Positions 25,290 through 33,528 of a stretch of DNA of 64,000 nt are shown here, one piece after another. The notes under the pieces are model-generated. The model saw only the letters and a program-made list of their open reading frames with translations. It was not told the DNA's origin and ran no database searches. Within the stretch, counting starts at the first letter, position 1; each line of letters opens with the position of its first letter. Source of the stretch: Streptomyces sp. NBC_00286 (GTDB taxonomy: Bacteria > Actinomycetota > Actinomycetes > Streptomycetales > Streptomycetaceae); contig NZ_CP108054.1 of assembly GCF_036173125.1 (NCBI RefSeq), positions 6,167,001 to 6,231,000 of the forward strand, read 5' to 3'. Made by a program: the position numbers and the translations under genes.

Positions 25290-28151
25290 GTGAACCTGGA
25301 TCCGTCCCGGCCGCCCGGCGCCACCGCCGCCGTACCCGACGTCACCGTTGTCGTCATCGTCTACAACGACGCGTCCCGGCTGCCCACGGCCGTCCGCTCC
25401 GCGCTGGCGCAGACGCTGCGCGGCGTCGAGGTCGTGATCGTGGACGACCGCAGCACGGACGGCTCGTACGAGACTGCCCGGCGGCTGGCCGCCGAGCATC
25501 CCGATCGAGTACGCGCCTACCGGCTCCCGGAGAACAGCGGTGGCTGCGGGGCGCCGCGCAACCACGGCCTCGCGCAGGCACACGGTACGTACGTCGTCTT
25601 CCTCGACAGCGACGACGTACTGGAACGCAACGCCTGCCGGAACCTCCTGGAGGCGGCCGAGACCACCGGCGCCGACCTCGTCTCCGGGCTGTGCGTCCGC
25701 GTGCATGTGGACGCGCGCGGCCACAAGGAGGTCAAGTGGTACCCCTGGCTGTACGAGCGCACTCGCACCCTGGAGTCGATCGCCGAGCTGCCCGACCTGC
25801 TGGTCTTCGACACGCTGTCGACGAACAAGCTCTATCGCCGGGAGTTCCTGCTGGAGCGGGACCTGAGCTTCCCCGTCGGCATTCACTACGAGGACCTGCT
25901 CTTCTCGGCGCAGGCCTATGTGGCCGCCGGCCGCATCACCCTGATCCCGAACCGCGTCTACGACTGGAGCGTTGCCGAGAAGTCGGCCGCGAAGTCGATC
26001 AGCAACCGGCGTGACGAGATCGCCAACTTCGCACAGCGGATGGAGATCCATCGTCGGGTCGACCAACTGCTCGCGGAGCAGGGGTTGTTGGAGCTGAAGT
26101 TCCACAAGGACGTCAAGTTCCTGAAGCACGATCTAGTGCTGCATCTGCGGGACCTGCCGTTCCGGGACGCCGCCAACCGGCGGGAGTTCGCTGCGCTGGC
26201 CCGCGACTACCTCGACTCGATCGACCGCGCCGCGTTCGACGAGGTGGAGCCCATCCACGCCATCTGCGCCCTTCTGCTGCGGCGGAGCGACTGGGACCAC
26301 CTCCTTCCGGCCGTGGACACGCTCACCAACCGCGACAAGATCTCCTCGCCGCTCCTCGAACGCGACGGGCGGATCTACTGGTGCGCCGAGCACCTGGACG
26401 ACGACTTCGCACGGCGGGCCATGGACGTCACCGAACTCGGCTACCACACCAAGCCGGTCGAGAAGATGTTCCTGCGCAACGCCCTGACCGGCTACACGGA
26501 AGCGGCCGGTACGGTCCGTCTCGCCGGGCGCGTCACCAATCCGCTCGGCATCATCCCGCCCGGCGCCCGGCTCACCGCCGAGCTGGAGTTCTACGCCCGC
26601 CGCAAGGGCCTGCGCTTCCAGACCTTCCGCTTCCCGGTGGCGACCCTGCGGCACGAAGGCGAGACCATCGCCTGGGAGGCATCGGCGGATCTCGCGCGCG
26701 GGCTGCGTCCGCTGGGCATCGTGGACGCCGTATGGGACGTACGCCTCCACCTCGACGTCGACGGCGCCCGCACCACAACCCGGCTCACCGCCCCCGAACC
26801 CGGCCTGGCCGGGGGGCAGTTGCCCGTCCGGCCCCGGCTCACCCGCCTCGCCGCCCACCACATCGAGCCCGAGGTCTCCGCGCGCGGCCATCTCTGCTTC
26901 CGGCTCGTGTCCCATGAGCAGGTGGACGCGTTCGTCGCGCGCGGCGTGCAGGGGCCGCCGGGCCGGCTCGCCAAGTCCGGCTACCGGAAGGCGAAGGCGG
27001 TGCGCAAGAAGCTGACCTCCGGCGACACCAAGATCCGGCTGTACCACGAGGCGTTCAGCCGGCTGCCCGTGAAGAAACGCCTGGTCGTCTTCGAGAGCCA
27101 CCTGGGCCGGCAGTACAGCGACAGCCCGCGGGCCATCTACGAGGAAATGCGGCGCCAGGGCCTGGAGTTCGAGGCGGTGTGGTCGTACACGGGAAGTCCC
27201 ACGGGCTTTCCGTCCGATGCCACGCTCGTACGCCGCTGGTCGCTGCCCTATCTCCAGGCGCTGGCCCGCGCCGAGTTCTGGATCGACAACCAGAGCTATC
27301 CGCTGAAGCTCACCAAGCGGCCGCAGACCACGTACATCCAGACCTGGCACGGCTCGGCGCTCAAGCGGATGGGCTTCGACGAGCCGGAGTGGAAGCTCAA
27401 GTTCCGGCGCGGGCAGGAGGAGCAGCAGCGCACGCTGGACCGTTTCGACCACTTTCTGATCCGTACCGAGCACGACGTCCGCACCCTCGCCCGCGCCTTC
27501 CGCCTCAAGGAGAAGACGCTGCTGCGGGTGGGTTATCCGCGCAACGACGCGCTCGTACGAGCCCGCCATGCCACCGAACGACCGCCGCTGGCCGCCGAGT
27601 TGGGCATCCCGGAGGACAGAAAGGTCCTGCTGTACGCGCCCACCTTCCGCGGACGCGGCAAAGGCCGCTTCGAGCTGCCCTTCGACGTGGAGCGCTTCGC
27701 GGACACCTTCGGCGACCGCTATGTCCTCCTCGTCCGCGCCCACTACCTCCACCACGTGGTGCTCCCGCCGTCCGTGCGGGGCCGCGTCATCGACGTATCG
27801 ACGCATCACGATGTGACCCCGCTGCTGGCGCTCGCCGACGGCCTGATCACCGACTACTCGTCCGTGATGTTCGACTACGTCCTCCTCGACCGGCCGATGT
27901 TCTTCTTCGCGTACGACTACGAGGAGTACGTGTACGAGGGTCGCGGAACCTACTTCGACCTGCTGGAACGGGCACCCGGGCCCGTGGTGCGTACCGAGGA
28001 CGAACTGCTCGCCGTGGTCGGGTCGTTGGAGAAACAGGTGGTCAAGTACGCGGCGGCGCGGGAGCGGTTCGTGGCGGACTTCGGTGAGTACGACAAGGGG
28101 GACGCGGCGCAGAGCGTCGTCGAGCAGTTCTTCTCCCAGTGGAGGTCCTAG
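25290..28151 (+). CDS. GT2 glycosyltransferase-TagF fusion, teichoic-acid type
   Basis: 953 aa bifunctional cytosolic/membrane-associated enzyme. Residues 15-330 are a GT2 domain: VTVVVIVYNDASRLPTAVRS, the nucleotide-binding DDRSTDGS, and the DxD-type motif VVFLDSDDVLE. A middle beta-rich linker (about 390-560) is followed by a CDP-glycerol glycerophosphotransferase domain (about 590-945). That domain shows QTWHGSALKRMG, VLLYAPTFRGRGKG and ITDYSSVMFDYVLLDRPM, the TagF signature. It probably builds a glycosylated polyol-phosphate wall polymer. GTG 25290 is chosen by frame and an AGGA site. The stop overlaps the next GT by one base (TAGTG), and a TagGH-type exporter is close by. Confidence 0.9.
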   Translation: MNLDPSRPPGATAAVPDVTVVVIVYNDASRLPTAVRSALAQTLRGVEVVIVDDRSTDGSYETARRLAAEHPDRVRAYRLPENSGGCGAPRNHGLAQAHGTYVVFLDSDDVLERNACRNLLEAAETTGADLVSGLCVRVHVDARGHKEVKWYPWLYERTRTLESIAELPDLLVFDTLSTNKLYRREFLLERDLSFPVGIHYEDLLFSAQAYVAAGRITLIPNRVYDWSVAEKSAAKSISNRRDEIANFAQRMEIHRRVDQLLAEQGLLELKFHKDVKFLKHDLVLHLRDLPFRDAANRREFAALARDYLDSIDRAAFDEVEPIHAICALLLRRSDWDHLLPAVDTLTNRDKISSPLLERDGRIYWCAEHLDDDFARRAMDVTELGYHTKPVEKMFLRNALTGYTEAAGTVRLAGRVTNPLGIIPPGARLTAELEFYARRKGLRFQTFRFPVATLRHEGETIAWEASADLARGLRPLGIVDAVWDVRLHLDVDGARTTTRLTAPEPGLAGGQLPVRPRLTRLAAHHIEPEVSARGHLCFRLVSHEQVDAFVARGVQGPPGRLAKSGYRKAKAVRKKLTSGDTKIRLYHEAFSRLPVKKRLVVFESHLGRQYSDSPRAIYEEMRRQGLEFEAVWSYTGSPTGFPSDATLVRRWSLPYLQALARAEFWIDNQSYPLKLTKRPQTTYIQTWHGSALKRMGFDEPEWKLKFRRGQEEQQRTLDRFDHFLIRTEHDVRTLARAFRLKEKTLLRVGYPRNDALVRARHATERPPLAAELGIPEDRKVLLYAPTFRGRGKGRFELPFDVERFADTFGDRYVLLVRAHYLHHVVLPPSVRGRVIDVSTHHDVTPLLALADGLITDYSSVMFDYVLLDRPMFFFAYDYEEYVYEGRGTYFDLLERAPGPVVRTEDELLAVVGSLEKQVVKYAAARERFVADFGEYDKGDAAQSVVEQFFSQWRS

Positions 28152-29275
28152 TGGAGGTCCCTGTGGAGGCGCGCGTGACGGAGTATCCCGAGCGGGACGT
28201 CTTCTTCGTCTCCAACAGCGTCAACGAGCTGGGCGGGGTGACGAGTTGGTCGCACCAGATGGCCCGGCTGTTCACCGGGCGCGGGCATCGTGTGCACGTC
28301 GTCGGCATCACTCCGGCCGAGGTCGAGCAGGAGCTGGGCGAACTCCCGTATCCGACCACGACGTTGTACTCCGGACGGCCGCCCCGCCCCGGTCGAGCCC
28401 GCCGGGCGAGCATGTGCGAGCAGGCCGCCAGGCTGACGGCGCTGTTCCGGACGGCGCGACCCGGCGCGGTCGTGATCGTCACGCAGGTGTGGGCCATGGA
28501 GTGGGTGGAACTGGCCGACATGCGGGGACTGACCGTCATCGGCATGACCCACGAGTCGTACGACTACTCCAGGGCGGCCGGACGTTTCCGGCGCGTCCTC
28601 AAGCACTACCGCGACGTCGACCGCCTGCTCGCCCTGACCCGCGACGACGCCGACCTCTGGATCGGCCAGGGCCTCAACAACGTCTCGTACATGCCGAATC
28701 CGCTCCCCTTCATGCCCGTCGTCCCCTCCCCGCGCACCGCGAACGTGGTCGTCAGCATGGGCCGCCTGCACGACCAGAAGGGCATCGACATGCTCATCGA
28801 CACCTGGTCCGAGGTCGCTCCGCAGCACCCTGGCTGGACCTTGCGGATCTACGGTTCCGGCGAGGACGAGGAGCTCCTGAAGAAGCAGTGCACGGCACTC
28901 GGGCTCGACAACTGCGTGGAGTGGATGGGGAGTACGGGCAATGCGGCGGACGCGTTGCGCGGCGGCTCGGTCTTCGTCCAGTCTTCGCGGGGTGAGGGTT
29001 TCCCGCTCGCTCTGATGGAGGCGATGGCGACGGGCCTGCCGTGCGCCGCGTTCGACTGTGCGCCCGGGGTACGCGAGATCGTCCGCGACGGGGAGGACGG
29101 CCTGCTCGCGCGCCTCGGCAACACGGGCGAACTGGCCCGCAGGCTGGGCATGTTGATGTCCGACAAGGAGCTGCGGGACCGGATGGGGGACGCGGCGAGG
29201 GCGAACATTCAGCGATACGGGGCGGATGAGGTCGTACGGCGGTGGGAGGAGCTGTTCGCGTTCCTGGAGCGCTGA
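28151..29275 (+). CDS. GT4-family glycosyltransferase
   Basis: 374 aa GT-B enzyme. The N-terminal domain has VSNSVNELGGVTSWSHQMARL; the C-terminal Rossmann domain has VVSMGRLHDQKGIDMLID, RIYGSGEDEELLK, and the donor-site motif SSRGEGFPLALMEAMATGLP with the E-x7-E spacing typical of GT4. It probably extends or decorates the wall polymer. The start is ambiguous: three near-identical 12-base blocks (GTGGAGGT/C...) provide GTG codons at 28139, 28151, 28163 and 28175. I chose 28151 because it forms TAGTG with the preceding stop and has GGAGG five bases upstream; 28175 is equally well placed behind GGAGG. Confidence 0.88.
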   Translation: MEVPVEARVTEYPERDVFFVSNSVNELGGVTSWSHQMARLFTGRGHRVHVVGITPAEVEQELGELPYPTTTLYSGRPPRPGRARRASMCEQAARLTALFRTARPGAVVIVTQVWAMEWVELADMRGLTVIGMTHESYDYSRAAGRFRRVLKHYRDVDRLLALTRDDADLWIGQGLNNVSYMPNPLPFMPVVPSPRTANVVVSMGRLHDQKGIDMLIDTWSEVAPQHPGWTLRIYGSGEDEELLKKQCTALGLDNCVEWMGSTGNAADALRGGSVFVQSSRGEGFPLALMEAMATGLPCAAFDCAPGVREIVRDGEDGLLARLGNTGELARRLGMLMSDKELRDRMGDAARANIQRYGADEVVRRWEELFAFLER

Positions 29276-29319
29276 GGTTCCTGGTGCGCTGAGGGGTACT
29301 GGGGCTCCGGACGCTTCCG

Positions 29320-30147
29320 TCACCGCCTGCCGCTGGTGAATTCCTCGTACGCGGCCAGCACTTCAGAGGTCGGCCCGTCCATGCGGAGCTCCCCGCGTTC
29401 AAGCCACAGCACCCGGTCGCACGTATCCCGGATCGACTTGTTGTTGTGGCTGACCAGGAACACCGTGCCCGCATGCTTCCGCAGCTCCCGGATCCGAGCC
29501 TCGGACCGCTTCTGGAAGGAGCGATCCCCGGTGGCCAGCGCCTCGTCGATCATCAGCACGTCGTGATCCTTCGCGGCGGCGATCGAGAACCGGAGCCGCG
29601 CTGCCATCCCGGAGGAATACGTGCGCATGGGCAACGTAATGAAGTCCCCCTTCTCATTGATCCCCGAGAAGTCGACGATCTCCTCGTACCGCTCACGGAT
29701 CTGCTCGCGGGACATCCCCATGGCGAGCCCTCCGAGGCGAACGTTGCGCTCACCGGTGAGGTCGTTCATCAGCGCGGCGTTCACGCCGAGCAGGGAGGGC
29801 TGGCCGTGCGTGAAGATACGGCCGCGCTCCACAGGCAGCAGCCCCGCGACCGCCTTGAGCAGGGTCGACTTGCCGGACCCGTTCGTGCCGATCAGCCCGA
29901 TGGCCTCGCGTTTGTACGCGGTGAAGGACACGCTCTTCACGGCGTGCACCTTGCGTACGCCTGCCGCCTGTTCCGTCTTCTTGCCGCGCAGGATGCGATT
30001 GAGGGCGGCGGTCGCGGAACCGCGGCCGGCGCCGGTGCCGTTGACCCGGTAGACGATGTCGACGCGGTCGGCGATGACGGTGGGGATCTTCTCGCTGTGC
30101 TCAGCGTGGTTCTCCGCGTGCCCAGGGTTCTTCGCGTACTCAGCCAC
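29320..30147 (-). CDS. tagH: Teichoic acid/polysaccharide exporter ATPase (TagH/Wzt-like)
   Basis: 275 aa. Walker A GTNGSGKST (about residues 88-96), a Q-loop region, signature YSSGMAARLRFS, Walker B DVLMIDEALATGD, and the switch histidine in VFLVSHNNKS. This is the class of ATPases that flip wall or capsular polymers with a TagG-like permease. An N-terminal extension of about 65 residues with YRVNGTGAGRGSA is typical of TagH. It overlaps the permease gene by 8 bp, so the pair is co-translated. It faces convergently the GT genes and probably exports their product. Confidence 0.93.
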   Translation of the reverse strand: MAEYAKNPGHAENHAEHSEKIPTVIADRVDIVYRVNGTGAGRGSATAALNRILRGKKTEQAAGVRKVHAVKSVSFTAYKREAIGLIGTNGSGKSTLLKAVAGLLPVERGRIFTHGQPSLLGVNAALMNDLTGERNVRLGGLAMGMSREQIRERYEEIVDFSGINEKGDFITLPMRTYSSGMAARLRFSIAAAKDHDVLMIDEALATGDRSFQKRSEARIRELRKHAGTVFLVSHNNKSIRDTCDRVLWLERGELRMDGPTSEVLAAYEEFTSGRR

Positions 30148-31072
30148 GTCCGTACGTCTCCTCGGCCTTCCAGAAGTAGATGAAGCCGCCGACGCCCGCG
30201 AGGAGCGCCCAGCCGATCGCGAGCGGCCACACGTGGTGCGGCAACTGGCTGTGGTGGAAGCTGTCGATCAGTGCGAACCGCATGAGGTCGATATAGATCG
30301 CGGCCGGATTGCACTCCAGCGCCAGCAGCACGACGCGCGGCATGTCCTGGTGATCGCTGAGCACCCTGTCGATGCTCCACATGACACCCGAGACGTACAT
30401 CCAGGTCCGCAGTACGAACGGCATCAGCTGCGCGATGTCGGGGGTCTTCGCCCCCAACCGCGCCATGATCATCGCCACGCCCGCGTTGAACACGAACTGA
30501 AGTGCCAAAGCCGGGACCGCCAGCAGCCACGAGGCCGCGACCGGCACCCCGAAGCAGAGCAGGATCACGACCAGCGCCGCCATCGAGAACAGCAACTGCT
30601 GGAGCTGTTGCAGCGCGTACGACACCGGCAGCGCGGCCCGCGGAAAGTGCAGCGCCCTGACCAGGCCCAGGTTGCCGGAGATCGCCCGTGTTCCCGCCAT
30701 GATCGAACTCTGCGTGAACGTCCACACGAACACGCCCGTGACCAGGAACGGGACGTAGTCCGGCACGTCGTGCTTGGTGCCCATCAGCACGCCGAAGATG
30801 AAGTAGTAGACCGTCGCGTTCAGCAATGGCGTCGCCACCTGCCAGACCTGCCCGAGCTTCGCCTGGCTGTACTGCGCGGTGAGCTTGGCCGTCGCGAACG
30901 CCGTGATGAAGTGCCGCCGCGCCCACAACTGGCGGACGTATGCGGGGAGCGAGGGGCGGGCGCCGCTGACGGTGAGGCCGTAGCGGGCGGCGAGTGCTGC
31001 GGGGGCGTCGGCGGCGGGTGGGGTGCCGGGTGGGGTGGGCGCCGGGGGCGCGATGTCGAGGACCTGACTCAC
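30140..31072 (-). CDS. tagG: Teichoic acid/polysaccharide exporter permease (TagG-like)
   Basis: 310 aa ABC-2 type permease. A Pro/Ala-rich cytoplasmic N-terminus precedes YVRQLWARRHFITAFATAK, an amphipathic interface helix, and six membrane helices starting with VATPLLNATVYYFIFGVL. Motifs include YSQAKLGQVW and RTWMYVSGVMWSID, as in TagG/Wzm permeases. GTG 31072 is preferred because AAGGAG lies five bases upstream; GTG/ATG 31087 lacks a site. The gene diverges from a TetR regulator across a 168-bp region packed with palindromes, so it is probably that regulator's target. Confidence 0.92.
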   Translation of the reverse strand: MSQVLDIAPPAPTPPGTPPAADAPAALAARYGLTVSGARPSLPAYVRQLWARRHFITAFATAKLTAQYSQAKLGQVWQVATPLLNATVYYFIFGVLMGTKHDVPDYVPFLVTGVFVWTFTQSSIMAGTRAISGNLGLVRALHFPRAALPVSYALQQLQQLLFSMAALVVILLCFGVPVAASWLLAVPALALQFVFNAGVAMIMARLGAKTPDIAQLMPFVLRTWMYVSGVMWSIDRVLSDHQDMPRVVLLALECNPAAIYIDLMRFALIDSFHHSQLPHHVWPLAIGWALLAGVGGFIYFWKAEETYGRG

Positions 31073-31094
31073 GGGCGCTCCTTGCACTTGGCGG

Positions 31095-31223
31095 CGTTAC
31101 GTCGCGACGGGACCGTATCGTCGCAACGTGAGCGTAGGTCGATGCGACGTCGAAACGCAACCGTATCGTCGATACGTGACCGTCCTGACGCTTTCGTCGG
31201 AACGCAACCGTTTCGTCGAAACG
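31095..31223. promoter_or_regulatory. Threefold repeated operator array, tagGH/TetR promoter
   Basis: Six 15-bp dyads of the form 7-T-7 lie in three pairs. Centres are at 31102, 31121, 31150, 31169, 31197 and 31216, giving spacings 19, 29, 19, 28, 19. Two dyads are perfect: CGTATCG-T-CGATACG (31162-31176) and CGTTTCG-T-CGAAACG (31209-31223); the others match 3-5 of 7 positions. The whole is a tandem repeat of period 48 and 47 bp. It lies between the divergent tagG and tetR starts and ends 16 bases before the chosen TetR start. Likely TetR binding sites. Confidence 0.8.
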
Positions 31224-31239
31224 CCTTATGCTCTGCCGC

Positions 31240-31899
31240 ATGACGACGAACCCCGACGGGAAATCCGAGGGACATGCCGACGGAGCCGCCCGGAGCGCCC
31301 AGCAGCCGCGCCGAAGGGCTCCAGCCGGGGCGGCCGTGCTCCGCGAGGATGTGACGGAAGCCATCCGGTCGGCCGTCTTCGAGGAACTCGCGGCCGTCGG
31401 CTACGCCCGGATGTCTATAGAGGGGATCGCGCGGCGCGCGGGCGTAGGCAAGACGGCGGTCTACCGCCGGTGGCGATCCAAGCTGCACCTGGTACTCGAC
31501 CAGGTGTCGGCGATCGCGGTACAGGGCTTGCCGGCCCCGGACACCGGCACCCTGGAGGGCGACCTGAGACTGCTCTACGAGGTCACGTCCCGCGCACTCC
31601 GCCACCCCGTGGCCTCGCAGATCATCCCCGACCTCCAGGCCGAGGCGGCCCGCAACCCGGAGATCGCGGAGGCCATGCAGAAGGCCCTACGGGAAGGTCA
31701 GGAGGGCGTCGCGAGCGGCATCGTCGCGGCGGCCGAGCAGCGCGGCGAGGTCCGTATGGGCATCGACGACGAACTGGCCCTGGACCTCATCTCCGGCCCG
31801 CTCTACTGGCGCTCCGTGGTGATCCGCGACCCGAAGCTGCCGAAGGACTACCTGGAGAAACTGACGCGCGCCACGGCGGCGGCGCTGAAGGCGCTGTAG
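31240..31899 (+). CDS. TetR-family transcriptional regulator
   Basis: 219 aa. TetR_N helix-turn-helix around residues 35-80: SAVFEELAAVGYARMSIEGI, then ARRAGVGKTAVYRRWRSK. The C-terminal ligand/dimer domain resembles TetR_C_11 (LYEVTSRALRHPVASQIIPDL, LISGPLYWRSVV). It probably represses tagGH and itself through the adjacent dyad array. The ATG at 31240 opens MTTNPDGK; ATG 31228 adds four residues and would lie five bases from the last operator, so the operator may block translation or initiation. Effector unknown. Confidence 0.92.
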   Translation: MTTNPDGKSEGHADGAARSAQQPRRRAPAGAAVLREDVTEAIRSAVFEELAAVGYARMSIEGIARRAGVGKTAVYRRWRSKLHLVLDQVSAIAVQGLPAPDTGTLEGDLRLLYEVTSRALRHPVASQIIPDLQAEAARNPEIAEAMQKALREGQEGVASGIVAAAEQRGEVRMGIDDELALDLISGPLYWRSVVIRDPKLPKDYLEKLTRATAAALKAL

Positions 31900-32037
31900 G
31901 CGGTGTAGGCGGTGCGGCCCGTGCCGCTGGGCACCCGGTGGCCGGGCGCGCGGCAGCCCGTGTTGCAGACCGGGAGCCGGATCGTTGTCATCCGTGACTC
32001 ACACCTCGGGCCCGCGCTGGCGCATACTGGTTTCACG

Positions 32038-32259
32038 ATGACGAAGCCTTCCGCGCCCCGGCGCCATCTGCCCACCAGTCCCTTCAAAGCTCCGGTTGCC
32101 CCGGTCGCCAAGCACTTCGCTCTGGGCGACCGAGTGTCGCACGACCAGTTCGGCCTGGGCACGATCGTCGGCGTCGAAGACGGCGTCGCGATGCTCGTCG
32201 ACTTCGGCGCCCGCCAGGCCCGAATCGTCAGCCCCTACACCCGCATGGACAAACTCTGA
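32038..32259 (+). CDS. Small Tudor-like protein, UvrD/PcrA C-terminus type
   Basis: 73 aa. After a Pro-rich N-terminus comes one compact domain, FALGDRVSHDQFGLGTIVG then DGVAMLVDFGARQARIVSPY. This is the Tudor/CarD-like beta fold found at the C-terminus of UvrD/PcrA helicases, where it contacts RNA polymerase. Standing alone, it may be an RNA-polymerase-associated factor (inference). ATG 32038 fits the domain; upstream in-frame codons look non-coding. It is the last gene before the accessory region. Confidence 0.75.
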   Translation: MTKPSAPRRHLPTSPFKAPVAPVAKHFALGDRVSHDQFGLGTIVGVEDGVAMLVDFGARQARIVSPYTRMDKL

Positions 32260-32375
32260 CGAAACCCTGACGGGCTCGTCAGCAACGCTCGCCGCGGAGT
32301 GGGACCGCCGTCCCGCCCGCGGCGAACGTGTCTCTGCGCATGCAGCTGCAGAGCCAGTTGCTCGGCCGGCCCCAC

Positions 32376-32598
32376 GGCACGAGCAGCTCGTCTGCACGAG
32401 GCGGAACGGATCTCTCAGGCGGAAGTGATCCAGCCTCAGACGGCGGTCGGGTGGCGCCGGGTAGTGCAGCCGGCGCAGGCACCCGGCATCGTCGCGGAAC
32501 GGGGCGACGTACTCGAGCGCGTAGGTCACGTCGTGCAGGCGTGGTGCCGGGCGAGCGAAGTCCCAGTCGATGACTCCCACCGGCTGATTCCCCCAGGG
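32376..32598. pseudogene. Deleted copy of a DUF6247-APH segment
   Basis: Bases 32376-32418 (plus strand) match 43115-43157, the part of the DUF6247 gene encoding ARLHEAERISQ. Three bases later, 32422-32598 match 43834-44010, the antisense strand of the APH kinase gene (VIDWDFARPAPRLHD and the following block), with about 90% identity by eye. The two matches are colinear with the 43-44 kb locus but lack the 670 bases between them. It is therefore a relic of a second copy with an internal deletion. No intact product. Confidence 0.85.
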
Positions 32599-32606
32599 AG
32601 CGGCTG

Positions 32607-33227
32607 TCATGTTGATGTCGTCCAGCGGGGTGCGGTCTGGGCCCATGCCTTGTCCCAGTCGGCCAGGCGTCGCCGGTCCAGTGCGCGGGCGGCCGCGGCG
32701 TAGGCGAGCGCTCCGGCAAGGAGCACTCCTGCACCGGCTACGCCGGCCGAGCCGAGGGTGCGGCTGCGGATCTGCTCGGCGGTCCAGGGCGGGTCGATGA
32801 TTTTTCCGCTGTCGGTGGTCCACACCTGGACAGTGCTCTTGGCGGGCAGGCCGGGCCGTACTTCGGTCGTGGTGGTTCGGGAGTGTCCGGTGGGGTCGGT
32901 GAAGCGGACCTTGACCGGGTAGCGCGTGTGCCGGTCTTCCTGCGATCCGGGTTCGGGGTGGCGGGGGGCGTCGTGGAGCAGGACGGCCGGGGTGCGGTGT
33001 CGTGACTGGGCCTGTTCGTCGGCGGTCTGCTGCAAGGAGCGGTGCACGATGGTGCCCACCAGCACCATGGCCAGCGGGGTGGCGGCCAGCACGGCCAGGG
33101 TCAGAGCAAGCCCGATCCATGCCTGCACCAGGTCGGTGGGGCGGCGCAGGGGGTTGCGCCGCCATCGCCACAGTCTGGTGGGGCGCGGGGCGGGGGATGG
33201 CCGGGCGTGCGGTATCTCGTCGGTCAC
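32607..33227 (-). CDS. Rv1733c-family two-helix membrane protein
   Basis: 206 aa. An Arg-rich cytoplasmic start (WRWRRNPLRRPTDLVQAW) leads to helix 1 (about residues 40-62), an extracytoplasmic domain of about 100 residues (YPVKVRFTDPTGHSRTTTTE), and helix 2 (AGAGVLLAGALAYAAAA, about 168-190), with a short tail. This matches Rv1733c-like proteins, whose mycobacterial member belongs to the DosR dormancy regulon; function unknown. GTG 33227 has GGAGAGAGG upstream and overlaps the stop of the mini-MreB gene (GTGA), so the pair is coupled. Confidence 0.82.
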   Translation of the reverse strand: MTDEIPHARPSPAPRPTRLWRWRRNPLRRPTDLVQAWIGLALTLAVLAATPLAMVLVGTIVHRSLQQTADEQAQSRHRTPAVLLHDAPRHPEPGSQEDRHTRYPVKVRFTDPTGHSRTTTTEVRPGLPAKSTVQVWTTDSGKIIDPPWTAEQIRSRTLGSAGVAGAGVLLAGALAYAAAARALDRRRLADWDKAWAQTAPRWTTST

Positions 33228-33478
33228 GTCGCCTCTCTCCTTCGATGCCGAAGAGGCCGGTGCCTGCTGATGCAGGGAATGCGGGGGCCCAGAAGACGCA
33301 GCAGCATCCGGGCGGTGCCCTCGGGGTCGACGATGGTGCCGCGCTGGATGGGGCGGTAGCCTGGGGCGCCCTCGAAGGTGATGGTGGGGACGTCGAGGAT
33401 GATCCCGCGGCCGGGTACCCAGGCGCGGGTGCGGGAGCTGCCCAGGTCGAGGGCGATCCCGGGACACCGTCGGCACAC
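33224..33478 (-). CDS. Miniature MreB-like protein
   Basis: 84 aa. GIALDLGSSRTRAWVPGRG (residues 7-25) is the actin-fold phosphate-1 loop and strand region of MreB/Mbl. It is followed by IILDVPTITFEG and YRPIQRGTIVDPEGTARMLL, which correspond to MreB segments that are normally contiguous at the N-terminus. The remaining MreB domains are absent, so it cannot form a full ATP-binding actin fold. The start is probably GTG 33478; codons upstream to a stop at 33512 contain no better start. Coupled to the Rv1733c-like gene by a GTGA overlap, which argues for a maintained gene rather than debris. Function unknown; it could modulate true MreB filaments (inference). Confidence 0.7.
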   Translation of the reverse strand: MCRRCPGIALDLGSSRTRAWVPGRGIILDVPTITFEGAPGYRPIQRGTIVDPEGTARMLLRLLGPRIPCISRHRPLRHRRREAT

Positions 33479-33528
33479 CGGCCAGGTGGTGGGGCCATCG
33501 GCGGGTGCGAACTACACGGACATACCCG

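Noticed and set aside
22725..26129. Minus-strand open frame across NAD-GDH and the GT2 gene (1134 codons)
   Set aside because: Spans two real genes of opposite strand, no recognisable domain; shadow frame of high-GC DNA.
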